A DNA stretch of 64,000 nt from Rhizobium leguminosarum (GCF_017876795.1 NZ_JAGIOR010000001.1:2816501-2880500), one strand, 5' to 3'; positions 9,115 to 18,905 are shown, numbered from the stretch's first letter. Notes: generated by a model from the sequence alone, not told the origin. Numbers and translations: made by a program.

Positions 9115-10287
9115 ATGAACCGGATTTCACTGTCCCGCCGCGGCTTTCTGACCTCGGCCTGCTGTCTGGCCGCTGCCCCCGTCTTCACGCCGGTCACCTT
9201 TGCGGCGATGCCGGGAGACAATCGTTTCGTCACCATCGTATTGCGCGGCGCGATGGACGGGCTGGACCTGGTGCAGCCCTATGGCGATGCGGGTTTTGCC
9301 GCGCTCAGACCGACGCTGGCGCTAACGCCCGACACCGGGCTTCTCGATCTCGACGGGCATTTCGGCTTCAATCCCGCCGCTGCCGACCTGATGCCGCTGT
9401 GGAAGAGCCGGGAGCTTGCCTTCGTGCACGCGGTGTCGACGCCCTATCGCGACCAGCGCAGCCATTTCGACGGGCAGGACATGCTGGAATCCGGCGGCGA
9501 ACATGTCGCCGAGGAAAAGACTGGCTGGCTGAACCGAGCGCTCGCCGTCATTCCGCGCTCGGATGCGCGCAAGGCGATCGACGTCAACACCTCGACGGAG
9601 CTGATCCTCTCCGGGCCGAACGATGTCGACGTCTGGGCGTCGGATTCCAATCTGGCGCCGGCGCGCGACGAGATGCAATTCCTGACGCGGCTTTATGCCG
9701 GCGATCCGCCGTTTGCCGCTGCACTTGCCGAGGCAACGCGGGCCGACACCGCCTCGATGATGGTCGAGCCGGATGGCCAGCGCGGCGAAAAGACCGCCGA
9801 TGTAGCAGCACTTGCGGCCAACATGCTGAAAGGCGATTACCGCATCGCCAGCTTCTCGATCACCGGCTGGGACACCCATATCGGCCAGGCCGGCCAGTTC
9901 AAGCGGCCGGTGCAGGATCTGGCGCAGGCGATCAACACGCTGAAGGCAACGCTTGGGGCCGAGATCTGGACAAAGACCGTGGTGCTCGCCATGACCGAAT
10001 TCGGCCGCACCGCCCGCCAGAACGGCTCCGCCGGCACCGACCACGGCACCGGCGGCTGCGCCCTGCTCGCCGGCGGCGCCATCAACGGCGGCCGCATCCT
10101 CGGCGGCTGGCCGGGCATCGGCGACGGCCAGCTGCTCGACGACCGCGACCTGATGCCGACCGCCGACGTGCGCGAGCTCGCCGCGGCGATGTTGTACCGG
10201 CAGTTCGATGTCGGTGTGGATGATCTGACGGGGAAGATCTTTCCGGGGTTGGGGTTTGACAAGGGGTCGCAGTTTTTGCGTGGGTGA
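9115..10287 (+). CDS. DUF1501 domain protein with Tat signal
   Basis: A 390-aa protein with a twin-arginine signal (SRRGFL at about residues 7-12, then a hydrophobic stretch ending near APVF), so it is probably exported folded. DUF1501 belongs to the alkaline-phosphatase-like/sulfatase-like fold. Conserved-looking segments are LRGAMDGLD, HAVSTPYRDQRSHFDGQDMLE, GWDTH and MTEFGRTARQNGSAGTDHGT. AGGAGG is well placed before ATG 9115, and translation is probably coupled to the DUF1800 gene. Its stop codon lies at the edge of the 10284-10320 hairpin. Confidence 0.87.
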   Translation: MNRISLSRRGFLTSACCLAAAPVFTPVTFAAMPGDNRFVTIVLRGAMDGLDLVQPYGDAGFAALRPTLALTPDTGLLDLDGHFGFNPAAADLMPLWKSRELAFVHAVSTPYRDQRSHFDGQDMLESGGEHVAEEKTGWLNRALAVIPRSDARKAIDVNTSTELILSGPNDVDVWASDSNLAPARDEMQFLTRLYAGDPPFAAALAEATRADTASMMVEPDGQRGEKTADVAALAANMLKGDYRIASFSITGWDTHIGQAGQFKRPVQDLAQAINTLKATLGAEIWTKTVVLAMTEFGRTARQNGSAGTDHGTGGCALLAGGAINGGRILGGWPGIGDGQLLDDRDLMPTADVRELAAAMLYRQFDVGVDDLTGKIFPGLGFDKGSQFLRG

Positions 10288-10320
10288 GGAGCGGTCGGGC
10301 ATCGCCCGACCGCTCCTCAC
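10284..10320. terminator. Bidirectional hairpin spanning both convergent stop codons
   Basis: A perfect 17-bp inverted repeat (10284-10300 and 10304-10320) with a 3-nt loop. The left arm carries the end of the DUF1501 stop (10285-10287). The right arm carries the stop of the minus-strand membrane protein (10317-10319). There is no T-tract on either side, so it is not a textbook intrinsic terminator, but it could stop or stabilise transcripts in both directions. Confidence 0.6.
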
Positions 10321-10904
10321 CCCAGCACATCATAGAGCCTAAAGATGAAGCTGACCTGATAGACGAGGTTGGCGATGACGAAGCCGGCATGAAAGCGGCG
10401 GTCGGGGGTCCAGGCGGCGATGGCGCACAGGAGGATATAGACGATGTTTCGGGTGGGATATTCCCAGCCGAGCGCGAGGATGCGCTCATGGCCCTTGATG
10501 GCCGTGTCGAGAATATCGACGGCGTAGGTGAGGCCGAGGATGCCGAAGAACCATTTGCGGCGGGAAATGAAATATTCCTCGTAGCCGCCATATTCATCGA
10601 GGCTCGCCGGAAAGAGCAGGGCGCAGAGCAGGAAGAACAGGCTGCAGAAGCAGACGAGGAACAGGTAGATCCCGAAGCCGATGGCCGGCACGGCCTGCAG
10701 GCGATATTCCCACCACCAGATATGGATGATGAACAGGAACATCGACAGCGCCCAGCCAAGATGGACGGCATAGACCTTCGCCTTGCCGGGATGCTGGACG
10801 ATGCCGGCAACGCCGGTCAGCATTCTGGCAAGCGAAAGGCTGATGACCATGCCCATCACCACCTTGATGTGAAGGAAGACCTCCGGCGAGCCGACCGTTT
10901 CCAT
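10317..10904 (-). CDS. Integral membrane protein, function unknown
   Basis: A 195-aa protein with about five or six hydrophobic segments (near residues 10-30, 48-65, 73-100, 118-135, 150-165 and 175-190). The loops are short, with an aromatic-rich WWWEYR motif after helix 2 and YGGYEEYF before helix 4. No domain recognised. It lies 24 bp downstream of the thioesterase on the same strand and is probably co-transcribed with it. Its last codons form one arm of the convergent hairpin. Confidence 0.65.
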   Translation of the reverse strand: METVGSPEVFLHIKVVMGMVISLSLARMLTGVAGIVQHPGKAKVYAVHLGWALSMFLFIIHIWWWEYRLQAVPAIGFGIYLFLVCFCSLFFLLCALLFPASLDEYGGYEEYFISRRKWFFGILGLTYAVDILDTAIKGHERILALGWEYPTRNIVYILLCAIAAWTPDRRFHAGFVIANLVYQVSFIFRLYDVLG

Positions 10905-10928
10905 CCCTTATCCCTCGGCCTTAATTTG

Positions 10929-11315
10929 TCACTCCGCAGGGACGATCTTCGGTTTGCCGTCTTCGTCGAGCGCCACCATGATGAAGGTGCCGGCGGTGAC
11001 CTTTTCCATCTTGGCATAGCGCGAGCGGTGCGCCCAGGCTTCGACGATCAGCGTGATCGAGGTGCGGCCGACGCGATCGATATCGGTATAGACCGACAGC
11101 GTATCGCCGATCTTGACCGGCAGTTCGAAAGCCATTTCCTTGACCGCGGCGGTGACGACGCGGCCCTTGGCGCGCTCGGCGGCGCGGATGCCTGAGGCAA
11201 GGTCCATCTGCGCCATGACCCACCCGCCGAAAATATCGCCGGCCGGATTTGCGTCACCCGGCATGGCGAGCGTCCTGAGCGTCAGTTCGCCTCTCGGCTT
11301 GGCGGCATCGGTCAT
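10929..11315 (-). CDS. YciA-like acyl-CoA thioesterase
   Basis: A 128-aa single hotdog-fold protein. The family signature GDANPAGDIFGGWVMAQMD at about residues 18-36 includes the catalytic Asp after GGW-x-x-x-x-x, followed by the helix ASGIRAAERAKGRVVTAAV. It hydrolyses acyl-CoA in the cytosol, and the YciA group has broad chain-length range. Length is normal for the family. ATG 11315 lies after GGAGAACC. It probably heads a two-gene unit with the membrane protein downstream. Confidence 0.85.
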   Translation of the reverse strand: MTDAAKPRGELTLRTLAMPGDANPAGDIFGGWVMAQMDLASGIRAAERAKGRVVTAAVKEMAFELPVKIGDTLSVYTDIDRVGRTSITLIVEAWAHRSRYAKMEKVTAGTFIMVALDEDGKPKIVPAE

Positions 11316-11604
11316 CGAGGGTTCTCCATCTGGTGCGGGCCATGGGCCGGCGATTCACTCGACGATAGCCTAGTGCAAAGGCTGCGGGCTGTAAAAGACG
11401 GCATGGCCCGGCGCTGCAGCTAACGGCCGGGAAAAATATTGCAGCAGTTGTCGATTGAAATTTCATTCGATTTCAAACAGTTGATTTCGAGTGCTTCGGC
11501 CTTCCCTAACGGTATTTAATCATCCTCTAATCAAGCTTTACGCTCCAGTAATTCCGACAATTCAAGATGGGTCTACATCATTTACGAGAATCGCCGGGAA
11601 CCTC

Positions 11605-13425
11605 ATGCGCAACGTCAAGATTTCCACCCGCCTCTACTGCCTCGTCGGATTCACGCTTGCCGTGCTGGCGGCGACGATGGTCTTCTTTTTGAACTATTCC
11701 TATTCCGAGCTGGAAGCGGAGCGGAAGGCGGGGCTGCAGAAGATGGAGGCGACGGCGCTCGGCATCTTCGACAAATATTACAAGATGGAGCAGGCGGGCA
11801 CGATGACCCGCGAACAGGCGCAGGCGGCCGCCAAGGACGTGATCGGAGCGATGCGCTACGGCGCCGACGGTTATTTCTGGATCAACGACATGCATCCCAC
11901 CATGGTGATGCACCCGATCAAGCCGGCGCTTGATGGCACTGATATTTCACAGATGAAGGACCCGAACGGCAAGTTCCTGTTCGTCGAATTCGTCAACAAG
12001 GTGAAGAAGGACGGCAAGGGTTTCGTCGACTATTACTGGCCGAAGCCGGGCGCCGATCAGCCGGTGCTGAAATATTCCTATGTCGCCGGTTTTGAGCCCT
12101 GGGGCTGGATCGTCGGCACCGGCGTCTATGCCGATGACCTTGCCGCGCTCTATCGTCAGAACGCGATCTGGGCGGCGGTGCTCTGCCTGCTCGGGGCCGC
12201 CGCCACGATTGCCATCGCCTACGCCATCGTGCGCAGCGTCACGGCACCGATCGCCCGGCTGAAGGCGGCGATGAATGCGATCGCCGCCGAAGAGGCATCG
12301 GTGGAGATCGCCGGCAGCGATCGCCGCGACGAGATCGGCCAGATGGCCAAGGCATTGCTGGTGCTGCGCGACTCCGTCGACGAGCGCAGCGCGCTGCGCG
12401 TACGGGAAGACGAGCGGCAGCGGCAGATCGAGGATGAGCGCCGCGGCAACGAGGCAAACCTGCGTTCTGCGTCAGACCGACAGAACCGGGCAATGCAGGC
12501 GCTCGGCGTCGGCCTGGAAAAGCTCGCAGGCGGCGATCTGACGGTTGCGATCGACGACATCGGCGAGGATTACGCCAAGCTCAGGAGCGATTTCAACGCC
12601 GCCGTCGACGCGTTGAACGGCGTTATCCACGCAATCGCCGAATCGAGCCACGTCGTCAACGAAAGCGCCAATGACATCAGCGAGGCGACCGGCAACCTGT
12701 CGAAGCGCACGGAACAGCAGGCGGCAGCCCTCGAGGAGACGGCGGCAGCGCTCGACGAGATCACCGCGACAGTCAAGACGGCATCCGAGCGGGCAAACGA
12801 GGCGCGCGAGATGGTGGCCGAAACCAAGGCGAGCGCCGGACGCTCCGGCGATATCGTCCGCAATGCGGTGACGGCGATGGGCCGGATCGAGGAATCCTCG
12901 AGCCGCATCAACCAGATCATCTCTGTTATCGACGAGATCGCCTTCCAGACCAACCTGCTGGCGCTGAACGCCGGCGTCGAGGCGGCGCGCGCAGGCGAGG
13001 CGGGCCGCGGCTTTGCCGTCGTTGCCCAGGAAGTGCGCGAACTTGCCCAGCGCTCGGCGAATGCGGCCAAGGAGATCAAGGAACTGATCAGCCGGTCGGC
13101 GACGGAAGTCGAGGGCGGGGTGGCGCTGGTGCGCTCGACGGGCGAGGCGCTGCTGGAGATCGAGGCGCTGGTCAACCAGGTCAACGATCACGTCGCATCG
13201 ATCGCGACGGCGGCGCGCGAACAGTCGACCGGGCTGAACGAGATCAACGGCTCCGTCAACCATATGGACCAGATGACGCAGCAAAATGCCGCGATGGTCG
13301 AGGAGACGACGGCAGCAAGCCGCACGCTCGCAGACGAAAGCACCCAGCTGAAGACGCTGCTTTCGAATTTCCGCCTGCGCGGGGCAGGGCAATCGCCTGG
13401 AGCCCGGTACACACGGGCAGCGTGA
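11605..13425 (+). CDS. Methyl-accepting chemotaxis protein with sCache sensor
   Basis: A 606-aa chemoreceptor. TM1 is at about residues 9-30. A single-Cache (Cache_2) periplasmic domain spans about 35-185 ([20 protein letters not shown], then [12 protein letters not shown]). TM2 is at about 190-212, then HAMP ([15 protein letters not shown]) and the signalling domain with the hairpin tip [33 protein letters not shown] split around residue 450. ATG 11605 is chosen over upstream in-frame codons because it opens directly on a basic MRNVKISTR leader and TM1. sCache_2 receptors often sense small organic acids. The C-terminus has no obvious CheR-tethering pentapeptide. A strong terminator follows. 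Confidence 0.9.
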   Translation: MRNVKISTRLYCLVGFTLAVLAATMVFFLNYSYSELEAERKAGLQKMEATALGIFDKYYKMEQAGTMTREQAQAAAKDVIGAMRYGADGYFWINDMHPTMVMHPIKPALDGTDISQMKDPNGKFLFVEFVNKVKKDGKGFVDYYWPKPGADQPVLKYSYVAGFEPWGWIVGTGVYADDLAALYRQNAIWAAVLCLLGAAATIAIAYAIVRSVTAPIARLKAAMNAIAAEEASVEIAGSDRRDEIGQMAKALLVLRDSVDERSALRVREDERQRQIEDERRGNEANLRSASDRQNRAMQALGVGLEKLAGGDLTVAIDDIGEDYAKLRSDFNAAVDALNGVIHAIAESSHVVNESANDISEATGNLSKRTEQQAAALEETAAALDEITATVKTASERANEAREMVAETKASAGRSGDIVRNAVTAMGRIEESSSRINQIISVIDEIAFQTNLLALNAGVEAARAGEAGRGFAVVAQEVRELAQRSANAAKEIKELISRSATEVEGGVALVRSTGEALLEIEALVNQVNDHVASIATAAREQSTGLNEINGSVNHMDQMTQQNAAMVEETTAASRTLADESTQLKTLLSNFRLRGAGQSPGARYTRAA

Positions 13426-13440
13426 GTTAAACGACAGATT

Positions 13441-13464
13441 AAAGGCCGCGAAAGCGGCCTTTTT
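13441..13464 (+). terminator. Rho-independent terminator after the MCP gene
   Basis: Perfect 9-bp stem AAAGGCCGC / GCGGCCTTT with a GAAA tetraloop, ending in a five-T run. It lies 15 bp after the MCP stop. Confidence 0.92.
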
Positions 13465-13576
13465 CATCTCCGTCGCGTTCAGATTGTGCCGGTAAGTTTT
13501 CATTCACCGTTTTTAATTAAAATTGGAGTGAGTTTTTTCTGTCACTGCCCAGTCGGCCTGCGGAAGCGATAAGAGT

Positions 13577-14890
13577 ATGGCGTTTGTTTCCTTTCCTCGG
13601 CGAGCCCTTTTGCCCCTGCTGCTCTCTGCGTCGCTGACCACCTGTTCGATCAGCGACGGGCTTGTGCCGCCGGCCAATGTCGACAACGGCACCAGGGTGA
13701 GCTCGATCTCGCCGGCGGCGCGCATGGCGCCCTCGGTCCGAATGGCGCGCGCGGAGCGCCTTGCGCCCGCGGAAAGCCAGGCCTCCTATCCAGTTTCCAG
13801 TGCGCCTGCGGGTAATAGTCAGGGATCCGTCGACTACCTCGATACGCCGAACCTTGCCGGCACGGGCCATGCCGCGCCGGCGGCGCGCGGGGGGCGCCTG
13901 CCGATGATCGACAGCGACGAGGCGCTGGCGGCGGGCCACCCGAGCGGCAATTGGGGCGGCACGCAGAACCTTGCGGTCCCTTCCGGCGGCGTCAATATGG
14001 ATGACGAGCTTGGGGCAGAGCCGGTCGTCGGGTTGGCGCAGGAACAACAGCAGCAGATCGCCGAGGGAAATGCGACCGAGCCGGTCGTTGACGGCATCGG
14101 CACCGATAGCCCGACGCAGGTGAACCAGCCGCTCCGCCAGCCCGTACCGCGGGCGATGCCGCAGCCGGCGGCACAAGCGCAGATGAGCCGGGCGCCGGCC
14201 TGGAACGACGGCAGCCCTGTGGTGGCGCCGTCACGCGTTCCGGAAGAGGACGAAAGCGAAGAGGTCGCGATGCTGCGACCGAACAATCCGATGATGAGCG
14301 AACCGGCAGCACCCGTCGACCCGAGCGTCATGCCGACCTCCGAGCTTGCGTGCCGGCGCGAACTGAAGCGCATGGGCGTGCTCTTCGACGAAAAGCCGCC
14401 GATTTCCAACGGGCCCGCCTGTCAGGTGCCCTATCCGGTGTCGCTGAAGGGGCTTTCCGGCAATATCGGCGTGCAGCCGGCCGTGACGCTGAACTGCCAG
14501 GTGACGCTCGCCTTCGCCAAATGGGTGAAGAACGAGCTGGCGCCGTCTGCCCGCTACCGCTACTGGACCGGCATCAAGACGATCCAGCCGCTCGGCGGCT
14601 ATTCCTGCCGGCGCATGAACAACAGCCAGCAAAGATACAATCCGATGTCGGAACACGCCCGCGGCAACGCGATCGACGTCGGCAAGTTCGTGCTGAAGAA
14701 CGGCCACGAGATCGACGTGCGCAAGAAGGGCCTGTTCTCGCTGCGCGAAGGCCGGCTGCTGAAGGCGGTGCGCAGCGACAGCTGCCGCTATTTCAACACC
14801 GTGCTCGGCCCGGGCAGCAACCCGGAGCACTGGAACCACTTCCACTTCGATCTGCGCTCCCGCAAGAGCGGCAAGGTCTATTGCGACTGA
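13577..14890 (+). CDS. Extensin-like C-terminal domain protein, exported
   Basis: A 437-aa protein. An N-terminal hydrophobic signal (RRALLPLLLSASLTTC) ends in a Cys that could be lipidated, although the -1 residue is Thr, not the usual Gly or Ala. Residues about 30-250 are low-complexity, Pro/Ala-rich and probably disordered. The extensin-like C-terminal domain (Pfam 06904 type) fills about 255-437: CRRELKRMGVLF, SEHARGNAIDVGKF and EHWNHFHFDL. The SEHxxGxAxDV and HxxHxHxD pattern resembles LAS-type metallopeptidase metal ligands, so a cell-wall hydrolase role is possible. Confidence 0.8.
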   Translation: MAFVSFPRRALLPLLLSASLTTCSISDGLVPPANVDNGTRVSSISPAARMAPSVRMARAERLAPAESQASYPVSSAPAGNSQGSVDYLDTPNLAGTGHAAPAARGGRLPMIDSDEALAAGHPSGNWGGTQNLAVPSGGVNMDDELGAEPVVGLAQEQQQQIAEGNATEPVVDGIGTDSPTQVNQPLRQPVPRAMPQPAAQAQMSRAPAWNDGSPVVAPSRVPEEDESEEVAMLRPNNPMMSEPAAPVDPSVMPTSELACRRELKRMGVLFDEKPPISNGPACQVPYPVSLKGLSGNIGVQPAVTLNCQVTLAFAKWVKNELAPSARYRYWTGIKTIQPLGGYSCRRMNNSQQRYNPMSEHARGNAIDVGKFVLKNGHEIDVRKKGLFSLREGRLLKAVRSDSCRYFNTVLGPGSNPEHWNHFHFDLRSRKSGKVYCD

Positions 14891-15026
14891 AGCATTTTTC
14901 CTGAACCGTGCGGCGCGGTGCCAACATTGCCGCCGCAATCAAGTCCGGCCGGCAGAAAATGGTTCATCCCTGCCGTCCGGCGCGCTATAGATCGGTCAGG
15001 CGGATTGCCGTTCGAGAGTTTGATCC

Positions 15027-15374
15027 ATGAGCTATGATTTCCATGTCGGCCAGAAGGTCGTCTGTATCAACGATACCTTCAAGCATGTCAGCATCGACCA
15101 ACTCATCCGCAAGGGCGAGATCTACACGATCCGCTGGGTCGGCGAATATACCCATTATGTCGACGGCACGTTCATCGGGGTGAAGCTCGCGGAAATCAAT
15201 CGCGGCAACGACGACGGGCCGGAAGGTTACGGCGCGGCGGACATGCCCTATCGCGCGACGCGCTTTCGGCCGCTGGTGAAGGACAAGATCGCATCGCTGC
15301 GCAAGCTTCTGGCTCCGACGCCCGATGCACCGGTCGAACCGAAGGAAAAGGTCAAGAAGAAAGAGAAGGTCTGA
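15027..15374 (+). CDS. Hypothetical small soluble protein with basic tail
   Basis: A 115-aa protein with no recognised domain. Residues 1-85 look folded: a beta-rich N-terminus FHVGQKVVCINDTF resembles the opening strand of small SH3-like barrels, followed by GEIYTIRWVGEY. The last 12 residues are almost all Lys, Glu and Val (PKEKVKKKEKV), which may bind nucleic acid or be flexible. It has its own gap on both sides and looks monocistronic. No membrane or signal segment. Confidence 0.6.
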   Translation: MSYDFHVGQKVVCINDTFKHVSIDQLIRKGEIYTIRWVGEYTHYVDGTFIGVKLAEINRGNDDGPEGYGAADMPYRATRFRPLVKDKIASLRKLLAPTPDAPVEPKEKVKKKEKV

Positions 15375-15481
15375 GCGGAGCGCTGCCTGCCGCAGCGCCG
15401 GCATGCCGCTTGCCTTTCGAAGTCAGCACCATGGTTCGATGATCGCCGGCTTTTCGCCGGGGAGTTGGCTCTTGACTTACG

Positions 15482-15516
15482 AAAACGAACATGTTCGTTA
15501 AGATCATGTTCGTTTT
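15482..15516. promoter_or_regulatory. Palindromic operator of the TetR/monooxygenase operon
   Basis: Inverted repeat with 12-bp perfect arms, AAAACGAACATG (15482-15493) and CATGTTCGTTTT (15505-15516), separated by 11 bp. The left arm runs into a smaller palindrome, CGAACATGTTCG, at 15486-15497. A TTGACT -35-like hexamer sits at 15472-15477. The TetR start is only 14 bp downstream, so a bound dimer would block the promoter. Probable TetR autoregulatory site. Confidence 0.75.
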
Positions 15517-15529
15517 GGAGTAAGAGTGC

Positions 15530-16210
15530 ATGGCACGACAACCAAAGAGCCGGCGGGAGAGGCCGAGCATGCCGGCTTTGAGCCGCGAAGGGATCATTGA
15601 GGCGGCGCTGGCGCTTTTCCACGAGGAAGGGCTGGAGAAGATCACCATGCGGCGGGTGGCCGCGGTGCTCGATACCGGGCCTGCCTCGCTTTACGTCTAT
15701 ATCCGCGACACCGAGGACCTTCATGCCGAGATACTCGACGCGCTGCTTGCCGAAGTTGCCGCGCCTTCTTCGCCGGCGGGTTGGCGCGGCCGGCTGAAGG
15801 GCACGCTTCGCAGTTACATGTCCGTGCTTATCGAGCATCCGGAACTGGCGCGCATGGCGATGTCGACGATGCCGAGCGGAACGAATTATCTGGTACTGGT
15901 CGAGAAAATCCTGACGCTCATGAAGGAGGGCGATGTGCCGGACGCTGAGGCGGCCTGGGCAGTCGACCTGCTGCTGCTGTTTGCGACGGCGCAGGCAGCA
16001 GAGAAGGCCGCCTGGAAAGCATCCCCGCGCTCACCATCGGATTTCTCCTCGCTGACGGCGGCAATCGAAGCCGCCAATGCCGAGATCCTGCCGAACATCT
16101 CGCGGCTGGGCGCAGAACTGCTTTCGGGCGGCGGCGACCGGCTGGATTGGGGCTTCGATGTGCTGATCAACGGCATTCTCGCGACACGACGTACGGAAAA
16201 GAAAGCATGA
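15530..16210 (+). CDS. TetR/AcrR-family repressor
   Basis: A 226-aa regulator. The N-terminal HTH is at about residues 22-65 (GIIEAALALFHEEGLEKITM, then TGPASLYVYIRDTEDL), and a C-terminal ligand domain resembles the TetR_C tetracycline-repressor type. Its stop overlaps the start of the flavin monooxygenase by ATGA, so the two are translationally coupled. The palindrome at 15482-15516 is its likely operator. Context suggests it senses a small molecule that the monooxygenase modifies. Confidence 0.88.
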   Translation: MARQPKSRRERPSMPALSREGIIEAALALFHEEGLEKITMRRVAAVLDTGPASLYVYIRDTEDLHAEILDALLAEVAAPSSPAGWRGRLKGTLRSYMSVLIEHPELARMAMSTMPSGTNYLVLVEKILTLMKEGDVPDAEAAWAVDLLLLFATAQAAEKAAWKASPRSPSDFSSLTAAIEAANAEILPNISRLGAELLSGGGDRLDWGFDVLINGILATRRTEKKA

Positions 16211-17331
16211 TCACTATTCTTGGGGCCGGTCTCGGTGGGCTCGTTCTCGCCCGGATCCTGCATATCAACGGGATCGATGTGCGTATCTTCGAAAGCGATG
16301 CTTCCGCATCCGCGCGCCATCAGGGCGGAATGCTCGACATGCATCTGGAGTCCGGTCAGGCGGCGCTTCAGGCCGCCGGCCTTTACGATGAGTTCCGCGG
16401 GATCGTGCTCAAGGGTGGCGATGCGCTCCGCGTGCTCGACAAGACCGGCACCGTGTATCTCTCCGAGGCTGGCACCGATCTGCGTCCCGAGGTCGAGCGA
16501 GGTCAATTGCGGGCCATGCTGATCGCATCATTGCCCGAAGGGATCATCCAGTGGGGACATCGCGCGACCGAGGTAGCCGCCGCGGCAGATGGCGGTTACA
16601 TCATCACCTTTGCGAACGGGCGGTTGGTCAAGGCGGATGTGCTGATCGGCGCCGACGGCGCCTGGTCGAAGGTTCGGCCGCTTCTTACCGATGTCGAGCC
16701 TGTCTATACCGGTCTGTCGTTTGCCGAAGCGCGGCTGACGGAGGTATCCTCCCAGTTTCCGGAGCAGGCCGAGATGGTCGGGATGGGAACGATGTTCGCA
16801 CTTTCTGACCACAAGGGCATTCTGGCCCACTGCGAGCCGGGGGACGTGCTCTGCAGCTACGCCGCTTTCCGGGCTCCGGCCGAGTGGTCGGCGGATGTCA
16901 GCTCGAAGGCCGGGGTCCTGCTCGAGGATGTGCTGGCGCGTTTCGGCGACTGGGATCGGTCGCTTGTCGATCTCATCACCGGGAGCGAGGCGTCTTTAGT
17001 CGCAAGGCCGCTCTTTTCCTTGCCCGTCGGCCATCGCTGGAGCCATAGGGCCGGTACCACCTTGATCGGCGATGCCGCGCATCTGATGTCTCCCTTCGCC
17101 GGTGAGGGAGCCAATCTCGCCATGCGCGACGGCGCGGATCTGGCCCAAGCAATCATCGCTCACGGCGATGATATCGATGCGGCGCTCGCCTGCTACGAGG
17201 CGGCCATGTTTCCCCGCAGCGAAAGCGCTGCGCAGGAATCGGCCGCGGGCCTCGATCTCTGCTTCAACGACCAGGCGCCGCGTCCTCTCGTCGATTTCTT
17301 CCTCGGCATGCGTTCGGATGTGGAGGCGTGA
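16207..17331 (+). CDS. TetX-like FAD-dependent monooxygenase
   Basis: A 374-aa class A flavoprotein monooxygenase. The FAD loop GAGLGGLVLARIL is at about residues 5-17, GADGAWSKVRPLLTD is near 150, and the second FAD motif GDAAHLMSPFAGEGANLA is near 285-302. The sequence follows TetX closely: H-x-GGMLDMHLESGQAAL where TetX has GGTLDLHKGSGQEA, GDWD before the TetX-like loop, and a matching final helix. TetX hydroxylates tetracyclines, but chromosomal relatives often act on other aromatics. Coupled to tetR by ATGA overlap. Substrate unproven. Confidence 0.85.
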   Translation: MITILGAGLGGLVLARILHINGIDVRIFESDASASARHQGGMLDMHLESGQAALQAAGLYDEFRGIVLKGGDALRVLDKTGTVYLSEAGTDLRPEVERGQLRAMLIASLPEGIIQWGHRATEVAAAADGGYIITFANGRLVKADVLIGADGAWSKVRPLLTDVEPVYTGLSFAEARLTEVSSQFPEQAEMVGMGTMFALSDHKGILAHCEPGDVLCSYAAFRAPAEWSADVSSKAGVLLEDVLARFGDWDRSLVDLITGSEASLVARPLFSLPVGHRWSHRAGTTLIGDAAHLMSPFAGEGANLAMRDGADLAQAIIAHGDDIDAALACYEAAMFPRSESAAQESAAGLDLCFNDQAPRPLVDFFLGMRSDVEA

Positions 17332-17350
17332 TTGGCTGATGGTCGCTACG

Positions 17351-18739
17351 TTATCTGCCGCCCGGGCGGCACGCCGGCTCGCCGAGATCCCAATAGAGGC
17401 CTGCCATCAGCGCCAACCCTTCCCGGGCGATAAACAGCGGAAGATGCTCGTTCGGGGCATGCTGGGAGCATCCCGGATAGGAATGCGGGACCCAGATGGT
17501 CGGGAGTTCGAGGAGCTCGGAAAAGATGTCGTTCGGCAGCGATGCGCCGAGGTTCGGCAGGATGGCGGGCTTCCTGCCGATGGTGCGCCTTATCGAGGCG
17601 ACTACCCAGCCGACCCAGGGATGCTCGGGATCAAGCCGCGTTGCATGGAAAATCTCGTCGCTTGCCTGGGCGACCCGCACCTCGCGAAAACCGTGGCTGT
17701 CTAGGTGTCGGCGCAGCGCCGGCAATATATCCCTTACATCGACATCGACGACGAAGCGCAGCTGACAGCGCGCCCAGGCGCGCGGCGGGATCGCGCCGAC
17801 CGGTGTCTTCGGGTTGCCCGCTTCAAAGGCCAGGATTGCAAAGGAGCTCCACCCAAACAGTTTTTCGGCCGGCGTCAGGCCGGGTTCGCCCCAATTGGGA
17901 TCGATCTTCGCATCGCCGTCGCTGTCTCCCAAGGCGCAATCGGCAAGCGCATGCCTGACATTGTCGGGGATCGCTTCCGGACGCCATTCGGGGATACGAA
18001 TTTCCCCGGATGGTCCGGTGATGCTGGCGAGCGCATGGGCAAGCCGGATGGCCGGATCGGAGAGCAGGCCGCCCCAGTTGCCCGAATGATGTCCGCCCTT
18101 GCGCGCATCGATCGAGATATCGAAGCTGATGGCGCCGCGGGAACCCAGGAAAATGGTCGGCCGCTCGGCAGACAGCCGTGGACCATCGGAGGCGAGCAGC
18201 ACATCGGCGCGGAACAATTCCCTGTGCGTGACGGCGAGTTCGCGCAAGCCAGGTGATATCCGCTCCTCACCCATCTCGATCAGATACTTGGCGTTGAAGC
18301 CGAGTTTGCCGCGTGTTTCCAGCACGGCCTGGATGGCACCGATGTTGATGCTATGCTGCCCCTTGTTGTCGGCGACGCCGCGCCCATACCATCTGTCGTC
18401 GCGTTCGGTCATCCTCCAAGGCGACAGGCCTTCGTCCCAGCCGTCATCGAGCCCGCGGATCACGTCACCGTGGCCATAACCAAGCACAGTCGGCCGCTCG
18501 GAATCTTCGATGCGCTCGGCGAAGAAAAAAGGCCAGCCGCCTTCCGTCAACGTGTGGCAGATAAAACCGAGCGCTGCGAAGGTCGGTGTGAGCTCTGTCT
18601 CGATATAATCGAGCAACACCTGCCTGCGGTCAGGGTTCTGGCTCTCCGTCGGCATGGCGACGCGGCGCGCCAGATCGGTCCGGAACGATCCGGAATCGAA
18701 ATAGGCCTCTGCTCTTGCTATGGCGGCTTCGCGTGTCAT
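17351..18739 (-). CDS. M20-family metallopeptidase
   Basis: A 462-aa zinc peptidase of the M20 (dipeptidase/deacylase) family. Metal-site motifs are visible: YGHGDVIRG near 95 (His ligand), WYGRGVADNKGQH near 125 (bridging Asp) and MGEERISPGL near 165 (catalytic and ligand Glu). The middle insertion, starting with FDISIDARKGGHHSGNWGG, is the dimerisation (lid) domain. ATG 18739 is chosen over the upstream frame extension. It converges on the monooxygenase gene with a 19-bp gap. Substrate unknown. Confidence 0.87.
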   Translation of the reverse strand: MTREAAIARAEAYFDSGSFRTDLARRVAMPTESQNPDRRQVLLDYIETELTPTFAALGFICHTLTEGGWPFFFAERIEDSERPTVLGYGHGDVIRGLDDGWDEGLSPWRMTERDDRWYGRGVADNKGQHSINIGAIQAVLETRGKLGFNAKYLIEMGEERISPGLRELAVTHRELFRADVLLASDGPRLSAERPTIFLGSRGAISFDISIDARKGGHHSGNWGGLLSDPAIRLAHALASITGPSGEIRIPEWRPEAIPDNVRHALADCALGDSDGDAKIDPNWGEPGLTPAEKLFGWSSFAILAFEAGNPKTPVGAIPPRAWARCQLRFVVDVDVRDILPALRRHLDSHGFREVRVAQASDEIFHATRLDPEHPWVGWVVASIRRTIGRKPAILPNLGASLPNDIFSELLELPTIWVPHSYPGCSQHAPNEHLPLFIAREGLALMAGLYWDLGEPACRPGGR

Positions 18740-18905
18740 GCCGCAGCATAACATCATGCCGGTTTCATCGAAACGGCCTGTCTATCTTCGTCCGGTGACA
18801 TCGCCCCTTTGCCGCGTTTAGGCCGGAGACACCACGCGGCGGCACGCGATTGTGCAGTCCGGTTGTCTGTGCGACAGTCCGTGCGTGAGATGCCAAGGAG
18901 AGACC

